Source: Dehalococcoidia bacterium UBA2588 (GTDB lineage Bacteria > Chloroflexota > Dehalococcoidia > Lucifugimonadales > UBA3495). From it: a stretch of 15,236 nt of DNA. Positions 1-8,021 of the stretch are shown piece by piece. The notes below the pieces were generated by a model. That model worked only from the letters and a program-made list of their open reading frames with translations, did not search any database and had not been told where the DNA came from. The stretch is from contig DDKW01000029.1 of the NCBI GenBank assembly GCA_002339805.1, forward strand, positions 19,038 through 34,273, given 5' to 3'. A program made the translations under genes and the position numbers. Numbering within the stretch: position 1 is the first letter of the stretch; the number at the start of each line of letters is the position of its first letter.

Positions 1-1923
1 GAGGCCATATCCTGGCATCTTCAACAGGCTTCAGGTGTATCTGATTCAGAATCCAAGTTCAAACGTGTGGTTTTCCATGAAATAACTAAACAGGCTGTGG
101 AAGAAGCGTTTGAAAATCCGAGAAGTATAGACATGGGATTGGTCGACGCTCAGCAGACTAGAAGAATACTGGACAGGCTCGTAGGGTTTCAATTGAGCCC
201 ACTCTTATGGAGAAAAGTGCAAAGAGGATTGTCAGCCGGAAGGGTGCAGTCAGTGTGTTTGAGGATGACTACAGATAGGCAAAAAGAAATCGATAGTTTT
301 ATACCTGTGGAATATTGGTCTATTGAACTTGATATGTATGATCCTGCTAATAGCAAGAGCGCACACACTATGAAATCTATTCTCTATAACGAAAAAGGAA
401 GCAAGGGGAGGATCGAAATTTCAGACGAATCATCAGCGTATAAGATTAAAGACTCTTTGAACCATGCAGACTTTAAGATTTCTTCAATTAATGCGAGGCA
501 AGTCAAGAAACGCCCGTCTGCACCCTTTACTACAAGCACTCTTCAGCAAGAGGCAGGTCGTAAATTACGCTTTAGTACCCAAAGGACCATGAGCCTAGCT
601 CAACAATTGTATGAAGGGATTAATGCTGGCGGGGAGTCCACTGGTTTAATCACTTATATGAGAACGGATTCTGTACAGGTGAGTACTATAGCCGTTAATG
701 AGGCTAGAGACTATGTTAAAAGCATCTATGGAAATGATTACATACCTAGCAGTCCACGAGTATATAAATCTCGTAGTAAAAACGCGCAAGAGGCCCATGA
801 AGCGATACGACCGACCTCTATTAGGCGTACTCCGCAGTCTGTATCTGCCTATTTAAATTCCGATCAAATGAAGCTTTATAGTTTGATATGGTCCAGGATG
901 GTAGCAAGCCAAATGGCAGATAGTGTAACTGAATCGACCAGAGTTGATATAGACGCAATTAGTGACACCAGTTATGTATTAAGATCTAACGGCTCAAAAT
1001 TGATATTCGATGGATTTAAGAAACTTTATGAGGAATCGATTGATTCGGAAGAAGAAGATAAAGACTCAAAGTTATTGCCTGATATGAAAGAAGACATGAT
1101 ATTGGGTTCTAAAGATATCAATCCCATCCAGCATTATACGCAAGCGCCACCTATGTATACTGAAGCATCGCTCGTAAAAGCTATGGAAGAGAATGGAATA
1201 GGGAGGCCAAGTACATACGCTCCTACAATCAAGACGATATTAGACAGAAATTATATAGAAAGAGACCAATCGAGATTGAAGCCCACGGTATTAGGTATGA
1301 CTGTTTCTGATGAATTAGTTGACTATTTTGGCACAAAAAAAATTCAAACTAATGAGTCTTCTGTGGAGTATGTGGAAACTCATAACGTGAATGATGGCAC
1401 AAAAATACTGGAGCTAGATTTCACAGCAGAAATGGAAAATCACCTTGATGATATAGCGAGTAATGAGAAGGAATGGATAAAAGTGCTAGAGCAGTTTTAT
1501 CAGCCTTTCATGAGATCTTTAGATAATGCCACGGAAAATATGCCATATCGTAAAATTGAAGAACCAACGGATGAAATATGCGAAAAATGTGAAAGTCCTA
1601 TGGTTATAAAAACAGGTAGATACGGAAAATTCATAGCATGTACTGGTTTCCCAGAATGTAGGAACACAAAGCGTATCGTAGAAACGACTGGAGTCCCTTG
1701 CCCCAGATGTGGAGAAGATTTGATTCAAAGGAAATCACGGAACAGAGGGAGGCCATTCTATGGATGTTCTGGATATCCCAATTGTGATTTCTTAGTGAAC
1801 AAGGAACCTGTACTGCAAGCATGCAAAGAATGCAGTGGTTTGATGGTTGTTGATAAACCAGGAATTTGGTCTTGCACAGTATGCTCTGCAACCATAGAGA
1901 ATGCACTTGTAGTGTCGGACTAA
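1..1923 (+). CDS. topA: DNA topoisomerase I (type IA), 5'-truncated by window edge
   Basis: Relaxes negatively supercoiled DNA by transient single-strand cleavage through a 5'-phosphotyrosine. The reading frame is open from base 1, so the N-terminal Toprim domain lies outside the window and 640 codons are present. Visible are the type IA core motifs FHEITK and GLSAGRVQSV, then the active-site block GLITYMRTDS with the catalytic Tyr codon at 655-657. GIGRPSTYAPTI follows near 1195-1230. The C-terminus carries three Cys4 zinc ribbons encoded at about 1579-1659, 1699-1785 and 1822-1884. The third is shorter and has the form CxxC...CxxC. It is the first visible gene of a dense plus-strand operon, and xerC begins 8 nt after its stop. 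The family assignment is very secure. Only the missing N-terminus prevents a full length comparison. Confidence 0.97.
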   Translation, partial: EAISWHLQQASGVSDSESKFKRVVFHEITKQAVEEAFENPRSIDMGLVDAQQTRRILDRLVGFQLSPLLWRKVQRGLSAGRVQSVCLRMTTDRQKEIDSFIPVEYWSIELDMYDPANSKSAHTMKSILYNEKGSKGRIEISDESSAYKIKDSLNHADFKISSINARQVKKRPSAPFTTSTLQQEAGRKLRFSTQRTMSLAQQLYEGINAGGESTGLITYMRTDSVQVSTIAVNEARDYVKSIYGNDYIPSSPRVYKSRSKNAQEAHEAIRPTSIRRTPQSVSAYLNSDQMKLYSLIWSRMVASQMADSVTESTRVDIDAISDTSYVLRSNGSKLIFDGFKKLYEESIDSEEEDKDSKLLPDMKEDMILGSKDINPIQHYTQAPPMYTEASLVKAMEENGIGRPSTYAPTIKTILDRNYIERDQSRLKPTVLGMTVSDELVDYFGTKKIQTNESSVEYVETHNVNDGTKILELDFTAEMENHLDDIASNEKEWIKVLEQFYQPFMRSLDNATENMPYRKIEEPTDEICEKCESPMVIKTGRYGKFIACTGFPECRNTKRIVETTGVPCPRCGEDLIQRKSRNRGRPFYGCSGYPNCDFLVNKEPVLQACKECSGLMVVDKPGIWSCTVCSATIENALVVSD

Positions 1924-1931
1924 GCAAGTCA

Positions 1932-2888
1932 GTGGATGATAGTAACCACATAACTAAATATAGTAGTTATTTGAAATCGCAAAAAATGGTGTCTGAAAAT
2001 ACTATCAGAGTGTACACAGAAGATTTAAATACTTTCCAGCAATTTTTGGCACATAGTAAATATTCAGAATATTCTATGAATTTGCACACGACTAGGGAAT
2101 ACCTTGTTTGGTTAGCATCGAGTGCAAAGAATCAGTCTAAGTTTGGCGGAAGAAATACCAAAGAGTCTCAGGGATATGAAAGGACAAGTATTGTACGGAA
2201 ATTAAGTGCCTTAAGGGCATATTATGGATATTTGGTTCATATAGGTAAATTTGATTCGAATCCTATACCGCAGGCTCGAACGCTCAGTATGAAAGTGGGT
2301 AAATCGATCCCTGTGTTCATGTCAAAAAGTGAAATGTTTAGATTATTAAATGCACCTAACGTCGGTACATTCCTAGGTAAAAGAGACAAGGCAATTTTAG
2401 AATTACTGTATGGGTGCGGAATACGGTTAAGTGAACTTCATGATTTGGATATTAAGCATATAAATTTTCATAGGCAAGAAATTAAAGTGTTGGGAAAAGG
2501 GTCTAAAGAGCGAATGGTGTTGTTTGGGGACAATAGCCAATTAGCCATAGAAGACTATTTACGGAATGTGCGTGATGAGCACCAAGCTCATTCTGGTGCT
2601 TTACTGCTAAATCGCTTTGGGAATAGACTATCAAAAAGAAGTATACAATTGGTGGTGAAGAAATATGCTAAGATAGCTGGGCTTCGCGAAGGAATTCATA
2701 CACATACTTTACGCCATAGTTTTGCAACTCATATGTTGGAAGGGGATGCTGATTTAAGAGTAATACAAGAACTTTTGGGTCATGCTAGTCCGACAACCAC
2801 AGAAATATATGCCCATGTGACTAAAAAAGAAGCGCGGAAATCTTATATGAGTTATCACCCAAGATCTAGAAAGGAATATGATGAGTAA
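1932..2888 (+). CDS. xerC: Tyrosine recombinase XerC/XerD family
   Basis: A 318-residue tyrosine recombinase of the Xer type, expected to resolve chromosome dimers at dif. The N-terminal SAM-like core-binding domain contains the SENTIRVYTEDL stretch. The C-terminal catalytic domain has the full set of residues: Arg165 (GCGIRLSEL), Lys in VLGKGSKER, the HxLRH block (HTLRHSFATH, Arg codon 2712-2714), His (LGHASPTTTEIYAH, codon 2781-2783) and the nucleophile Tyr293 (codon 2808-2810). The frame is open back to a TTG at 1866 inside topA. I prefer the GTG at 1932 because it lies just after the topA stop and still includes the first helix (HITKYSSYL); no clear Shine-Dalgarno is seen, so coupling to topA is likely. 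XerC rather than XerD is a guess from its position next to topA. It shows no sign of belonging to a mobile element: it sits inside a housekeeping operon. Confidence 0.9.
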   Translation: MDDSNHITKYSSYLKSQKMVSENTIRVYTEDLNTFQQFLAHSKYSEYSMNLHTTREYLVWLASSAKNQSKFGGRNTKESQGYERTSIVRKLSALRAYYGYLVHIGKFDSNPIPQARTLSMKVGKSIPVFMSKSEMFRLLNAPNVGTFLGKRDKAILELLYGCGIRLSELHDLDIKHINFHRQEIKVLGKGSKERMVLFGDNSQLAIEDYLRNVRDEHQAHSGALLLNRFGNRLSKRSIQLVVKKYAKIAGLREGIHTHTLRHSFATHMLEGDADLRVIQELLGHASPTTTEIYAHVTKKEARKSYMSYHPRSRKEYDE

Positions 2889-3312
2889 AATATTAGTAAT
2901 CAATGGCCCGAATTTGAACTTTTTAGGAAAACGTAACCCCGATATTTATGGTTCGGACACTCTGGCTGATGTTGAATATAAAATTCGTGATGCAATAACA
3001 TGTGCTGATCTGGAATTGGTTTTTTTCCAATCTAATCATGAGGGGGAATTGATAGACCTCATACAAGAGCATCATGGTTCGTTGAATGGAATTGCTATAA
3101 ATGCGGGCGCATTGACACACTATGGATATTCTTTGAAAGATGCATTAATAGACGCAGCTGTTCCCGTGGTTGAAGTACACGTTGGCAATCCTTATGCCAG
3201 AGAAGAATGGAGAAGACATTCTGTTATAGCTGATACAGCAATTGGTATTATTTCAGGATTCGGATGGAGAAGTTATAAATTAGCTATTGATGCTATATTA
3301 GAGCATACTTAG
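2881..3312 (+). CDS. aroQ: 3-dehydroquinate dehydratase, type II
   Basis: Catalyses the third step of the shikimate pathway, dehydrating 3-dehydroquinate to 3-dehydroshikimate; the family forms cytoplasmic dodecamers. The 143-residue length is typical. Family motifs are present: NGPNLNFLGKR at the start, Arg18 and the catalytic Tyr23 of the flexible lid (NPDIYG), SNHEGELID, Asn74 and His80 (NAGALTHYGYS), catalytic His100 (EVHVGN) and Arg107. The usual EVH[IL]SN reads EVHVGN, so Gly102 replaces a serine that normally contacts the substrate carboxylate. The start overlaps the last 8 nt of xerC. Two ATGs are adjacent (2878 and 2881). The second is better spaced from the AAGGA at about 2871-2875, so I chose it. 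Identity is secure. Confidence 0.96.
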   Translation: MSKILVINGPNLNFLGKRNPDIYGSDTLADVEYKIRDAITCADLELVFFQSNHEGELIDLIQEHHGSLNGIAINAGALTHYGYSLKDALIDAAVPVVEVHVGNPYAREEWRRHSVIADTAIGIISGFGWRSYKLAIDAILEHT

Positions 3313-3323
3313 GTATTGATTTT

Positions 3324-3329
3324 GGAGGA
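3324..3329 (+). promoter_or_regulatory. Ribosome binding site of efp
   Basis: GGAGGA lies 6 nt before the efp ATG at 3336. It is one of the best Shine-Dalgarno matches in the first operon and suits a highly expressed translation factor. An ATG directly followed by TAA (3331-3336) lies between it and the real start and overlaps the start by one base. Confidence 0.75.
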
Positions 3330-3335
3330 TATGTA

Positions 3336-3902
3336 ATGGCTATCAATTTTAGTGATTTGAGCCGAGGATTAGTAGTGGAACTGGAGTCTCAGCCTTGGGA
3401 AGTTTTGGATTATGAACGAAACAAAATGCAAAAGAGAGCACCTGTGACCAAGATTAAAATGAAGAATATGATTACGGGATCTGTTGTAGAAAAATCTTTC
3501 CAGAGAGACGATACTGGAATGGAATTAGCTGAAATCGAAAACAAAGAAGCGCAATATTTATACACAGACGGTGAATATCATTACTTTTTAGATCAAGAAT
3601 CTTTCGAACAATATGAGTTAGTTGAAGCTCAATTAGGCAATGCATTAAATTATGTGAAAGAAGGTATGATAATAGAAGTCATATTTTACAAAGGTTCGGC
3701 TATAAACGTAATATTACCAACTCACGTAGAACTAACAGTTGCCGATACTCCTCCTGCTTTTAAAGGCGACACCGCTCAAGGTGGGAATAAACCCGCAACC
3801 CTTGAAACAGGATTGAAGGTTACTGTACCCATGTTTATTACCCCTGGTACTGTTATTAAAATTGATACTCGTACAGGTGAATATTCAGAAAGGGTAAGTT
3901 AA
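3336..3902 (+). CDS. efp: Translation elongation factor P
   Basis: EF-P binds between the ribosomal P and E sites and relieves stalling at polyproline stretches. The 188-residue product aligns over its whole length with bacterial EF-P: an N-terminal KOW-like domain, a middle OB domain (YLYTDGEYHYFLDQESFEQ, HVELTVADTPPAFKGDTA) and a C-terminal OB domain ending with IKIDTRTGEYSERV. The tip loop that enters the peptidyl-transferase centre normally reads PGKGxA or PGRGxA. Here it reads KMQKRAP. By ungapped alignment Lys33 falls at the position of the lysine that E. coli beta-lysylates, but the flanking glycines are absent. No EF-P modification gene (epmA, earP, ymfI) is visible in the window. Its stop overlaps the xseA start by one base (TAATG). 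Confidence 0.96.
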   Translation: MAINFSDLSRGLVVELESQPWEVLDYERNKMQKRAPVTKIKMKNMITGSVVEKSFQRDDTGMELAEIENKEAQYLYTDGEYHYFLDQESFEQYELVEAQLGNALNYVKEGMIIEVIFYKGSAINVILPTHVELTVADTPPAFKGDTAQGGNKPATLETGLKVTVPMFITPGTVIKIDTRTGEYSERVS

Positions 3903-5080
3903 TGAATCACTCTTGGAGTGTAACCCAGCTCACGAACTATTTAAAACAGTCTTTGGAGACTGATATTAACCTGGCTGATCTTACAGTTACTGGAGAAGTA
4001 TCTAATTTGAGCAGTCCACCTTCAGGACACAGATATTTTAGTCTTAAAGATGCCCGAAATGTTGTGCGAACCGTTATGTGGTCTAATCGTCCGGGTATCG
4101 AACATCTACGAGAAGGAGAACAAGTACTCGTAACAGGCAAAATGACATTTTATGGTCCGCAGGGGAACTGCAACCTACAGGCTGAACTTGTTGTTCCTCT
4201 AGGCGAAGGATCTTTATCTGTAGAATTTGAGCGATTAAAGGTGATGCTCGATCAAGAAGGGTTGTTTGATTTAAGTAGGAAAAGAAGCCTGCCTGATTTC
4301 CCTCAAGTTGTTGGAGTCGTGACTTCAGCTTCTGGGTCGGTTTGGCAGGACATACAGAATGTAGTTACTAGACGTTTTCCGCTGTGTGAGCTACTACTAT
4401 CACATTCGTCCGTGCAGGGGGCTAGTTCGGCATCTGAGATTTGTGAAGCCATTGAAATGCTGAATTTAGAAGGTAGATCAGATGTGATTATATTAGCAAG
4501 AGGAGGGGGCTCACTGGAAGATCTATGGTCGTTTAATGAAGAAGTCGTAGCAAGAGCTATTTTCGGCAGTAAAATTCCAGTTGTCTCCGGCGTTGGTCAT
4601 GAAACAGATGTTACGATCTCTGATCTTGTGGCAGATTTTAGAGCTCCAACTCCGTCTGCAGCTGCGGAATTGGTAGTTCCTGATATTGATAATTTGAGGT
4701 CAGATTTAGATAATTATCGAAATAGAGTGACTCAAAATCTTAGTAATATGCTATCGTTGAATACTTATAGGTTACAAGCAATTTCTGAAAATTTATCTAG
4801 AGCTATACCTCAATTGAACGAACATAGGCGATTGATTGATGAAATATATCAACGTTTGTTCGATCAATATGACTTAAATATTCGAAACAACAGAAAAAAC
4901 ATTGAAACTTTTGCTAATCAGCTTAGAGTACTCGATTTTAATAGTATATTAGCTAGAGGGTTTGCTTACATTCAAAATGCATCTAATGGATCACCTATAA
5001 GATCTAGCAAAGAATTGGACGAAGAAGATATCATTACTTTGACGTTTAATGATGGTGATAAATCAGCACAAATTTTATGA
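3902..5080 (+). CDS. xseA: Exodeoxyribonuclease VII large subunit
   Basis: Catalytic subunit of exonuclease VII, which degrades single-stranded DNA from either end to short oligonucleotides. At 392 residues it is slightly shorter than the E. coli protein (about 450). The N-terminal OB fold (residues ~1-100; TGEVSNLSSPPSGHRYFSLKD) is followed by the catalytic domain with VGVVTSASGSVWQDI, the ILARGGGSLEDLWSFNEE block and SGVGHETDVTISDLVADFRAPTPSAAAE. A C-terminal helical region follows, probably coiled coil and the site of XseB binding, then a small beta segment. The ATG overlaps the efp stop (TAATG), which implies translational coupling. xseB begins 13 nt downstream, the expected subunit pairing. 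Confidence 0.97.
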   Translation: MNHSWSVTQLTNYLKQSLETDINLADLTVTGEVSNLSSPPSGHRYFSLKDARNVVRTVMWSNRPGIEHLREGEQVLVTGKMTFYGPQGNCNLQAELVVPLGEGSLSVEFERLKVMLDQEGLFDLSRKRSLPDFPQVVGVVTSASGSVWQDIQNVVTRRFPLCELLLSHSSVQGASSASEICEAIEMLNLEGRSDVIILARGGGSLEDLWSFNEEVVARAIFGSKIPVVSGVGHETDVTISDLVADFRAPTPSAAAELVVPDIDNLRSDLDNYRNRVTQNLSNMLSLNTYRLQAISENLSRAIPQLNEHRRLIDEIYQRLFDQYDLNIRNNRKNIETFANQLRVLDFNSILARGFAYIQNASNGSPIRSSKELDEEDIITLTFNDGDKSAQIL

Positions 5081-5093
5081 TCGAGGTTGACTA

Positions 5094-5300
5094 GTGGAAT
5101 CGGAAAACCAACGTGAAGAACAATCATATGAATCTCTTGTGGAGAAACTAAATAATGGTCTCAAGTCATTAGAATCTGGAGAATTGTCCCTGGATCAATC
5201 AATTGAGTTGTACAAGCAATGCATGGAACTGGTTGGTAAATGTAACGAATATTTGGACAAGGCCGAGATTGTGATCAGTGATATTCGTAACCCTTCTTAA
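5094..5300 (+). CDS. xseB: Exodeoxyribonuclease VII small subunit
   Basis: A 68-residue, mostly helical, acidic protein with the XseB pattern: SYESLVEKLNNGLKSLESGELSLDQSIELY followed by a second helix ending in KAEIVISDI (fragments given as KLNNGLKSLESGELSLD and SIELYKQC). Several XseB copies wrap the coiled-coil region of each XseA subunit and are needed for exonuclease VII activity. The start is GTG at 5094, preceded by GAGG at 5083-5086 at good spacing. The length is usual for the family (60-85 residues). It sits directly after xseA and 3 nt before the formyltransferase gene. Confidence 0.93.
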   Translation: MESENQREEQSYESLVEKLNNGLKSLESGELSLDQSIELYKQCMELVGKCNEYLDKAEIVISDIRNPS

Positions 5301-5303
5301 GCT

Positions 5304-6062
5304 ATGTTGAAGATAGGATGGTTTTCCACTGGTACGGGAAAAGGTTCCCAAGCACTGCTAACTAACTTTTACTCCAGAATTTTGGATGAATCTTTGCAGT
5401 CTTCCATCTCGTTTGTGTTTTCTAACAGAGAGGTTGGTGATAATGCCGAAACCGATATGTTTTTTGAATTAGTTAACTCCTATCATTTACCATTAGAGAC
5501 TTTATCTCATAAGAGATTTTTAATTAATTCTCCTATGACTCAAATTCAAGTTTTTGATCGTTTAGCTTATGATACAGAGGTTATGAAGGCTATAGCTAAG
5601 TATGACGTGGATTTGATAGTGTTGGCCGGATACATGTTAATTGTGTCTGGAGAGTTGTCAGGGAAATATAAAATGATTAACTTACATCCAGCTTTGCCAG
5701 ATGGTCCTAAAGGTACTTGGAGACAGGTGATTAAAAATCTAATCGATAATAACCGCCAGTTGACCGGAACCATGATCCATTTGGTAACAAGTGATGTTGA
5801 TAGAGGGCCATGTATAAGCTTCAGTGAATGTGATCTCAGTGATTTATGGAGTACTTATACTACAGGGGTAATATCGAAACAAAAGTTGTTTGATCAAATT
5901 CGGGGCAGACAATTTTTGCAAGAACCGACACTGCTTATAAACACCATATCTAGTATAGCTGAGCATAAGATTGATTTAAGTACTCTTACGTATTATGGAG
6001 ATGGGGCTAGGTTACCGTTGCCTATGTGTATAGAAATACCTGTGGAAGAAGGATTACGCTGA
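5304..6062 (+). CDS. purN: PurN-like formyltransferase (phosphoribosylglycinamide formyltransferase family), divergent
   Basis: A 252-residue protein with the formyl-transferase N fold. PurN transfers a formyl group from 10-formyl-THF to GAR in purine synthesis. The catalytic triad of that family is recognisable: Asn126 and His128 in MINLHPALP, and Asp166 in SDVDRGP, matching Asn106, His108 and Asp144 of E. coli PurN. The substrate-phosphate loop near the N-terminus is stretched (GTGKGSQ instead of GNGSN). After the HP motif the usual PGxxxH is replaced by GPKGTW, and a C-terminal segment of about 80 residues has no clear counterpart in E. coli PurN. The active site therefore looks intact but the substrate is less certain; GAR is the default call. 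It starts 3 nt after xseB without a clear Shine-Dalgarno, and its last 9 bases overlap the 3' end of clpX on the other strand. Confidence 0.72.
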   Translation: MLKIGWFSTGTGKGSQALLTNFYSRILDESLQSSISFVFSNREVGDNAETDMFFELVNSYHLPLETLSHKRFLINSPMTQIQVFDRLAYDTEVMKAIAKYDVDLIVLAGYMLIVSGELSGKYKMINLHPALPDGPKGTWRQVIKNLIDNNRQLTGTMIHLVTSDVDRGPCISFSECDLSDLWSTYTTGVISKQKLFDQIRGRQFLQEPTLLINTISSIAEHKIDLSTLTYYGDGARLPLPMCIEIPVEEGLR

Positions 6063-7316
6063 TTTTTTTAAATCGTTGTTATCTAATTTTACGGTATTAC
6101 TGTGGGAGTCTATTAGGATAGGTCCTCTTACCATTAAGGCAGCATCTTCGTCTACTGTGCACTTAACGACTTCGGGGATGGATGGTAGTTCATACATAAC
6201 ATCTAGTAAAAGCTCTTCAACATATTGCCTTAATGATCTAGCACCAGTTTGACTTTCCAAACATTTTTGAGCGATGATTTTGAGAGCCTCCTCAGTAAAT
6301 TCTAGATCTACGTCATCGAGTTCAAATAGGTGTTGGTACTGTTTGGTTAACGCATTTTTAGGCTCTGTAAGAATTTGAATTAAGCTATCTATGTCTAAAG
6401 CTTCTAATACTGCAATTATTGGGAGCCTGCCAACTAGTTCTGGTATGAACCCATAATTGAGAATGTCTTCAGTTCCTATATCTACGGGAGCATCGGAATG
6501 TGATTCTTGAGTGGCGAGAAAACCAAGATTAGATCCTTTCGATATTCTATTTTCAATGATTTCGTTAAGTCCTTCAAAAGCTCCGCCACAAATAAATAAA
6601 ATATTTTTGGTGTCTAGTTGTATAAATTCTTGTTGTGGGTGTTTGCGGCCGCCTTGTGCAGGTACGTTTGCGACGGTACCTTCTATTATTTTAAGAAGTT
6701 CTTGTTGGACTCCTTCGCCTGACACGTCTCGGGTTATTGATCTGTTGGTCCCTTCCTTACGGGCGATTTTATCAAGCTCGTCGATATAGATAATGCCTTT
6801 TTCTGCTTTTTCTAGATCCCAGTTAGCCGATTTGATAAGTCGTAACAATATATTTTCTACATCTTCTCCAACATAGCCAGATTCCGTTAAAGAAGTTGCG
6901 TCACAAATCGCAAATGGTACATTCAATATATTTGCTAAAGTCTCTGCTAATAGTGTCTTCCCTGACCCGGTGGGCCCGATTAGAAGCATATTGGACTTAT
7001 CAATCCTAACTTCACTGTCGTTTTCCGTTCCCAGTAGCCGTTTATAGTGATTGTATACAGCTACACTTATTGTTTTTTTTGCTGCACGTTGACCGATGAC
7101 ATATTCGTCTAACATTAAGGAAATGTCTCGAGGTATCAATGGTAAATTGGAATGCTCTGGTTCTTCTTGAAAAGCTTTATCAGTATCAATAAGTTGGTTT
7201 AGAACGCGGATGCATTCGTAACAAACGGACGCTCTTCCTTGTCCAGCGACAATCAGATTTGATCGTTGCTGAGTTTTCTCACAGAAAGAACATCGTTGAT
7301 TTCTGTTAGTAGTCAT
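6054..7316 (-). CDS. clpX: ATP-dependent Clp protease ATP-binding subunit ClpX
   Basis: AAA+ unfoldase that feeds tagged proteins into ClpP. The 420-residue product begins with the zinc-binding domain (Cys9, Cys12, Cys32, Cys35), then the ATPase domain: Walker A GPTGSGKT (114-121), pore-1 loop GYVG (146-149), Walker B IIYIDE (174-179), the RKH pore loop ([10 protein letters not shown]) and the arginine/sensor regions ([18 protein letters not shown]). The tripeptide that docks into ClpP is LGF in SNLGFLATQ, the counterpart of IGF in E. coli. It follows clpP by 19 nt and shares its transcript. The stop overlaps the convergent formyltransferase gene, and no intrinsic terminator is visible at that end, so the clpX message probably runs antisense into its neighbour. 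Identity is secure. Confidence 0.97.
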   Translation of the reverse strand: MTTNRNQRCSFCEKTQQRSNLIVAGQGRASVCYECIRVLNQLIDTDKAFQEEPEHSNLPLIPRDISLMLDEYVIGQRAAKKTISVAVYNHYKRLLGTENDSEVRIDKSNMLLIGPTGSGKTLLAETLANILNVPFAICDATSLTESGYVGEDVENILLRLIKSANWDLEKAEKGIIYIDELDKIARKEGTNRSITRDVSGEGVQQELLKIIEGTVANVPAQGGRKHPQQEFIQLDTKNILFICGGAFEGLNEIIENRISKGSNLGFLATQESHSDAPVDIGTEDILNYGFIPELVGRLPIIAVLEALDIDSLIQILTEPKNALTKQYQHLFELDDVDLEFTEEALKIIAQKCLESQTGARSLRQYVEELLLDVMYELPSIPEVVKCTVDEDAALMVRGPILIDSHSNTVKLDNNDLKKSA

Positions 7317-7335
7317 ATAGTATTACTTACAGAGG

Positions 7336-7986
7336 TTAGGATTGCTTTGAGTCTGAACCTAAAATTTCGTCGATCAAGCCATATTCAACAGCCTGGTCGG
7401 ATGTTAAGTAGTAGTCTCTGTCACTATCTTGAGCAATTTTTTCATAAGTTTGACCAGTTTGATCGGAAAGTATGGTTCTCAGTTTATCCTGCAATCTTAA
7501 AATTTCTTTTGCTGCTATTTCGATGTCAGTGGCTTGACCTTGAGCGCCACCAAGTGCTTGATGCATGTGGATCGTAGAGCTTGGTAGGGCGTATCGTTTG
7601 CCTTTTGCTCCACCGCAAAGAAGTACTGTTGCCATGCTTGCTGCCATCCCAAGACATACTGTAGATACCTCTGGTTTTATCATCTGCATAGTATCGTAAA
7701 TTGCCAATCCAGCACTTATGACTCCACCAGGGCTGTTAATATACATGCTGATTGGTCTGTCCGGATCTTCTCGTTCCAAATACAAGAGTTGAGCTACTAT
7801 CAAGTTGGCGACTGGATCGGCAATCGGAGTTCCGAGGAACACGATTCGTTCTTTGAGAAGCAATGAATAAATATCGAATGCCCGTTCCCCTCGGTTGCTA
7901 GTTTCAATAACCATTGGAACAATGTTTTGTTCAGGTTCCTGGCCTCGGATACTTCTCTCGTAGGATTCGAAAGGGTTAATAAGCAT
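7336..7986 (-). CDS. clpP: ATP-dependent Clp protease proteolytic subunit ClpP
   Basis: Serine protease subunit that forms the double-heptamer chamber. The 216-residue protein has the catalytic triad Ser117 (GMAASMA), His142 (IHMHQALGG) and Asp191 (SDRDYYL), with the spacing seen in E. coli (Ser97, His122, Asp171). The N-terminal ~20 residues precede the typical IVPMVIE start, so a short propeptide is possible. The ATG has a good AGGAG at 7994-7998, 7 nt away. It lies between tig (35-nt gap) and clpX (19-nt gap) in the widespread tig-clpP-clpX order, which couples co-translational folding with degradation. Only one clpP is present here; further paralogues elsewhere cannot be excluded. Confidence 0.97.
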   Translation of the reverse strand: MLINPFESYERSIRGQEPEQNIVPMVIETSNRGERAFDIYSLLLKERIVFLGTPIADPVANLIVAQLLYLEREDPDRPISMYINSPGGVISAGLAIYDTMQMIKPEVSTVCLGMAASMATVLLCGGAKGKRYALPSSTIHMHQALGGAQGQATDIEIAAKEILRLQDKLRTILSDQTGQTYEKIAQDSDRDYYLTSDQAVEYGLIDEILGSDSKQS

Positions 7987-8021
7987 GGTGTAGCTCCTGT
8001 TCTCGATTTATTATTAAATTA

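Noticed and set aside
1631..1951. 106-codon reverse-strand open frame at the 3' end of topA
   Set aside because: It is antisense to the conserved zinc-ribbon coding sequence, has no recognisable domain and no ribosome binding site; a shadow of topA.
1932..2888. Tyrosine recombinase as a sign of an integrative element
   Set aside because: It has the compact Xer architecture and is locked between topA and aroQ; no att-like repeats, tRNA, excisionase or cargo genes are present.
3331..3336. Start-stop pair ATG TAA directly before the efp start
   Set aside because: A minimal start-stop element could tune initiation, but it lies in the normal Shine-Dalgarno spacer and is readily explained by chance.
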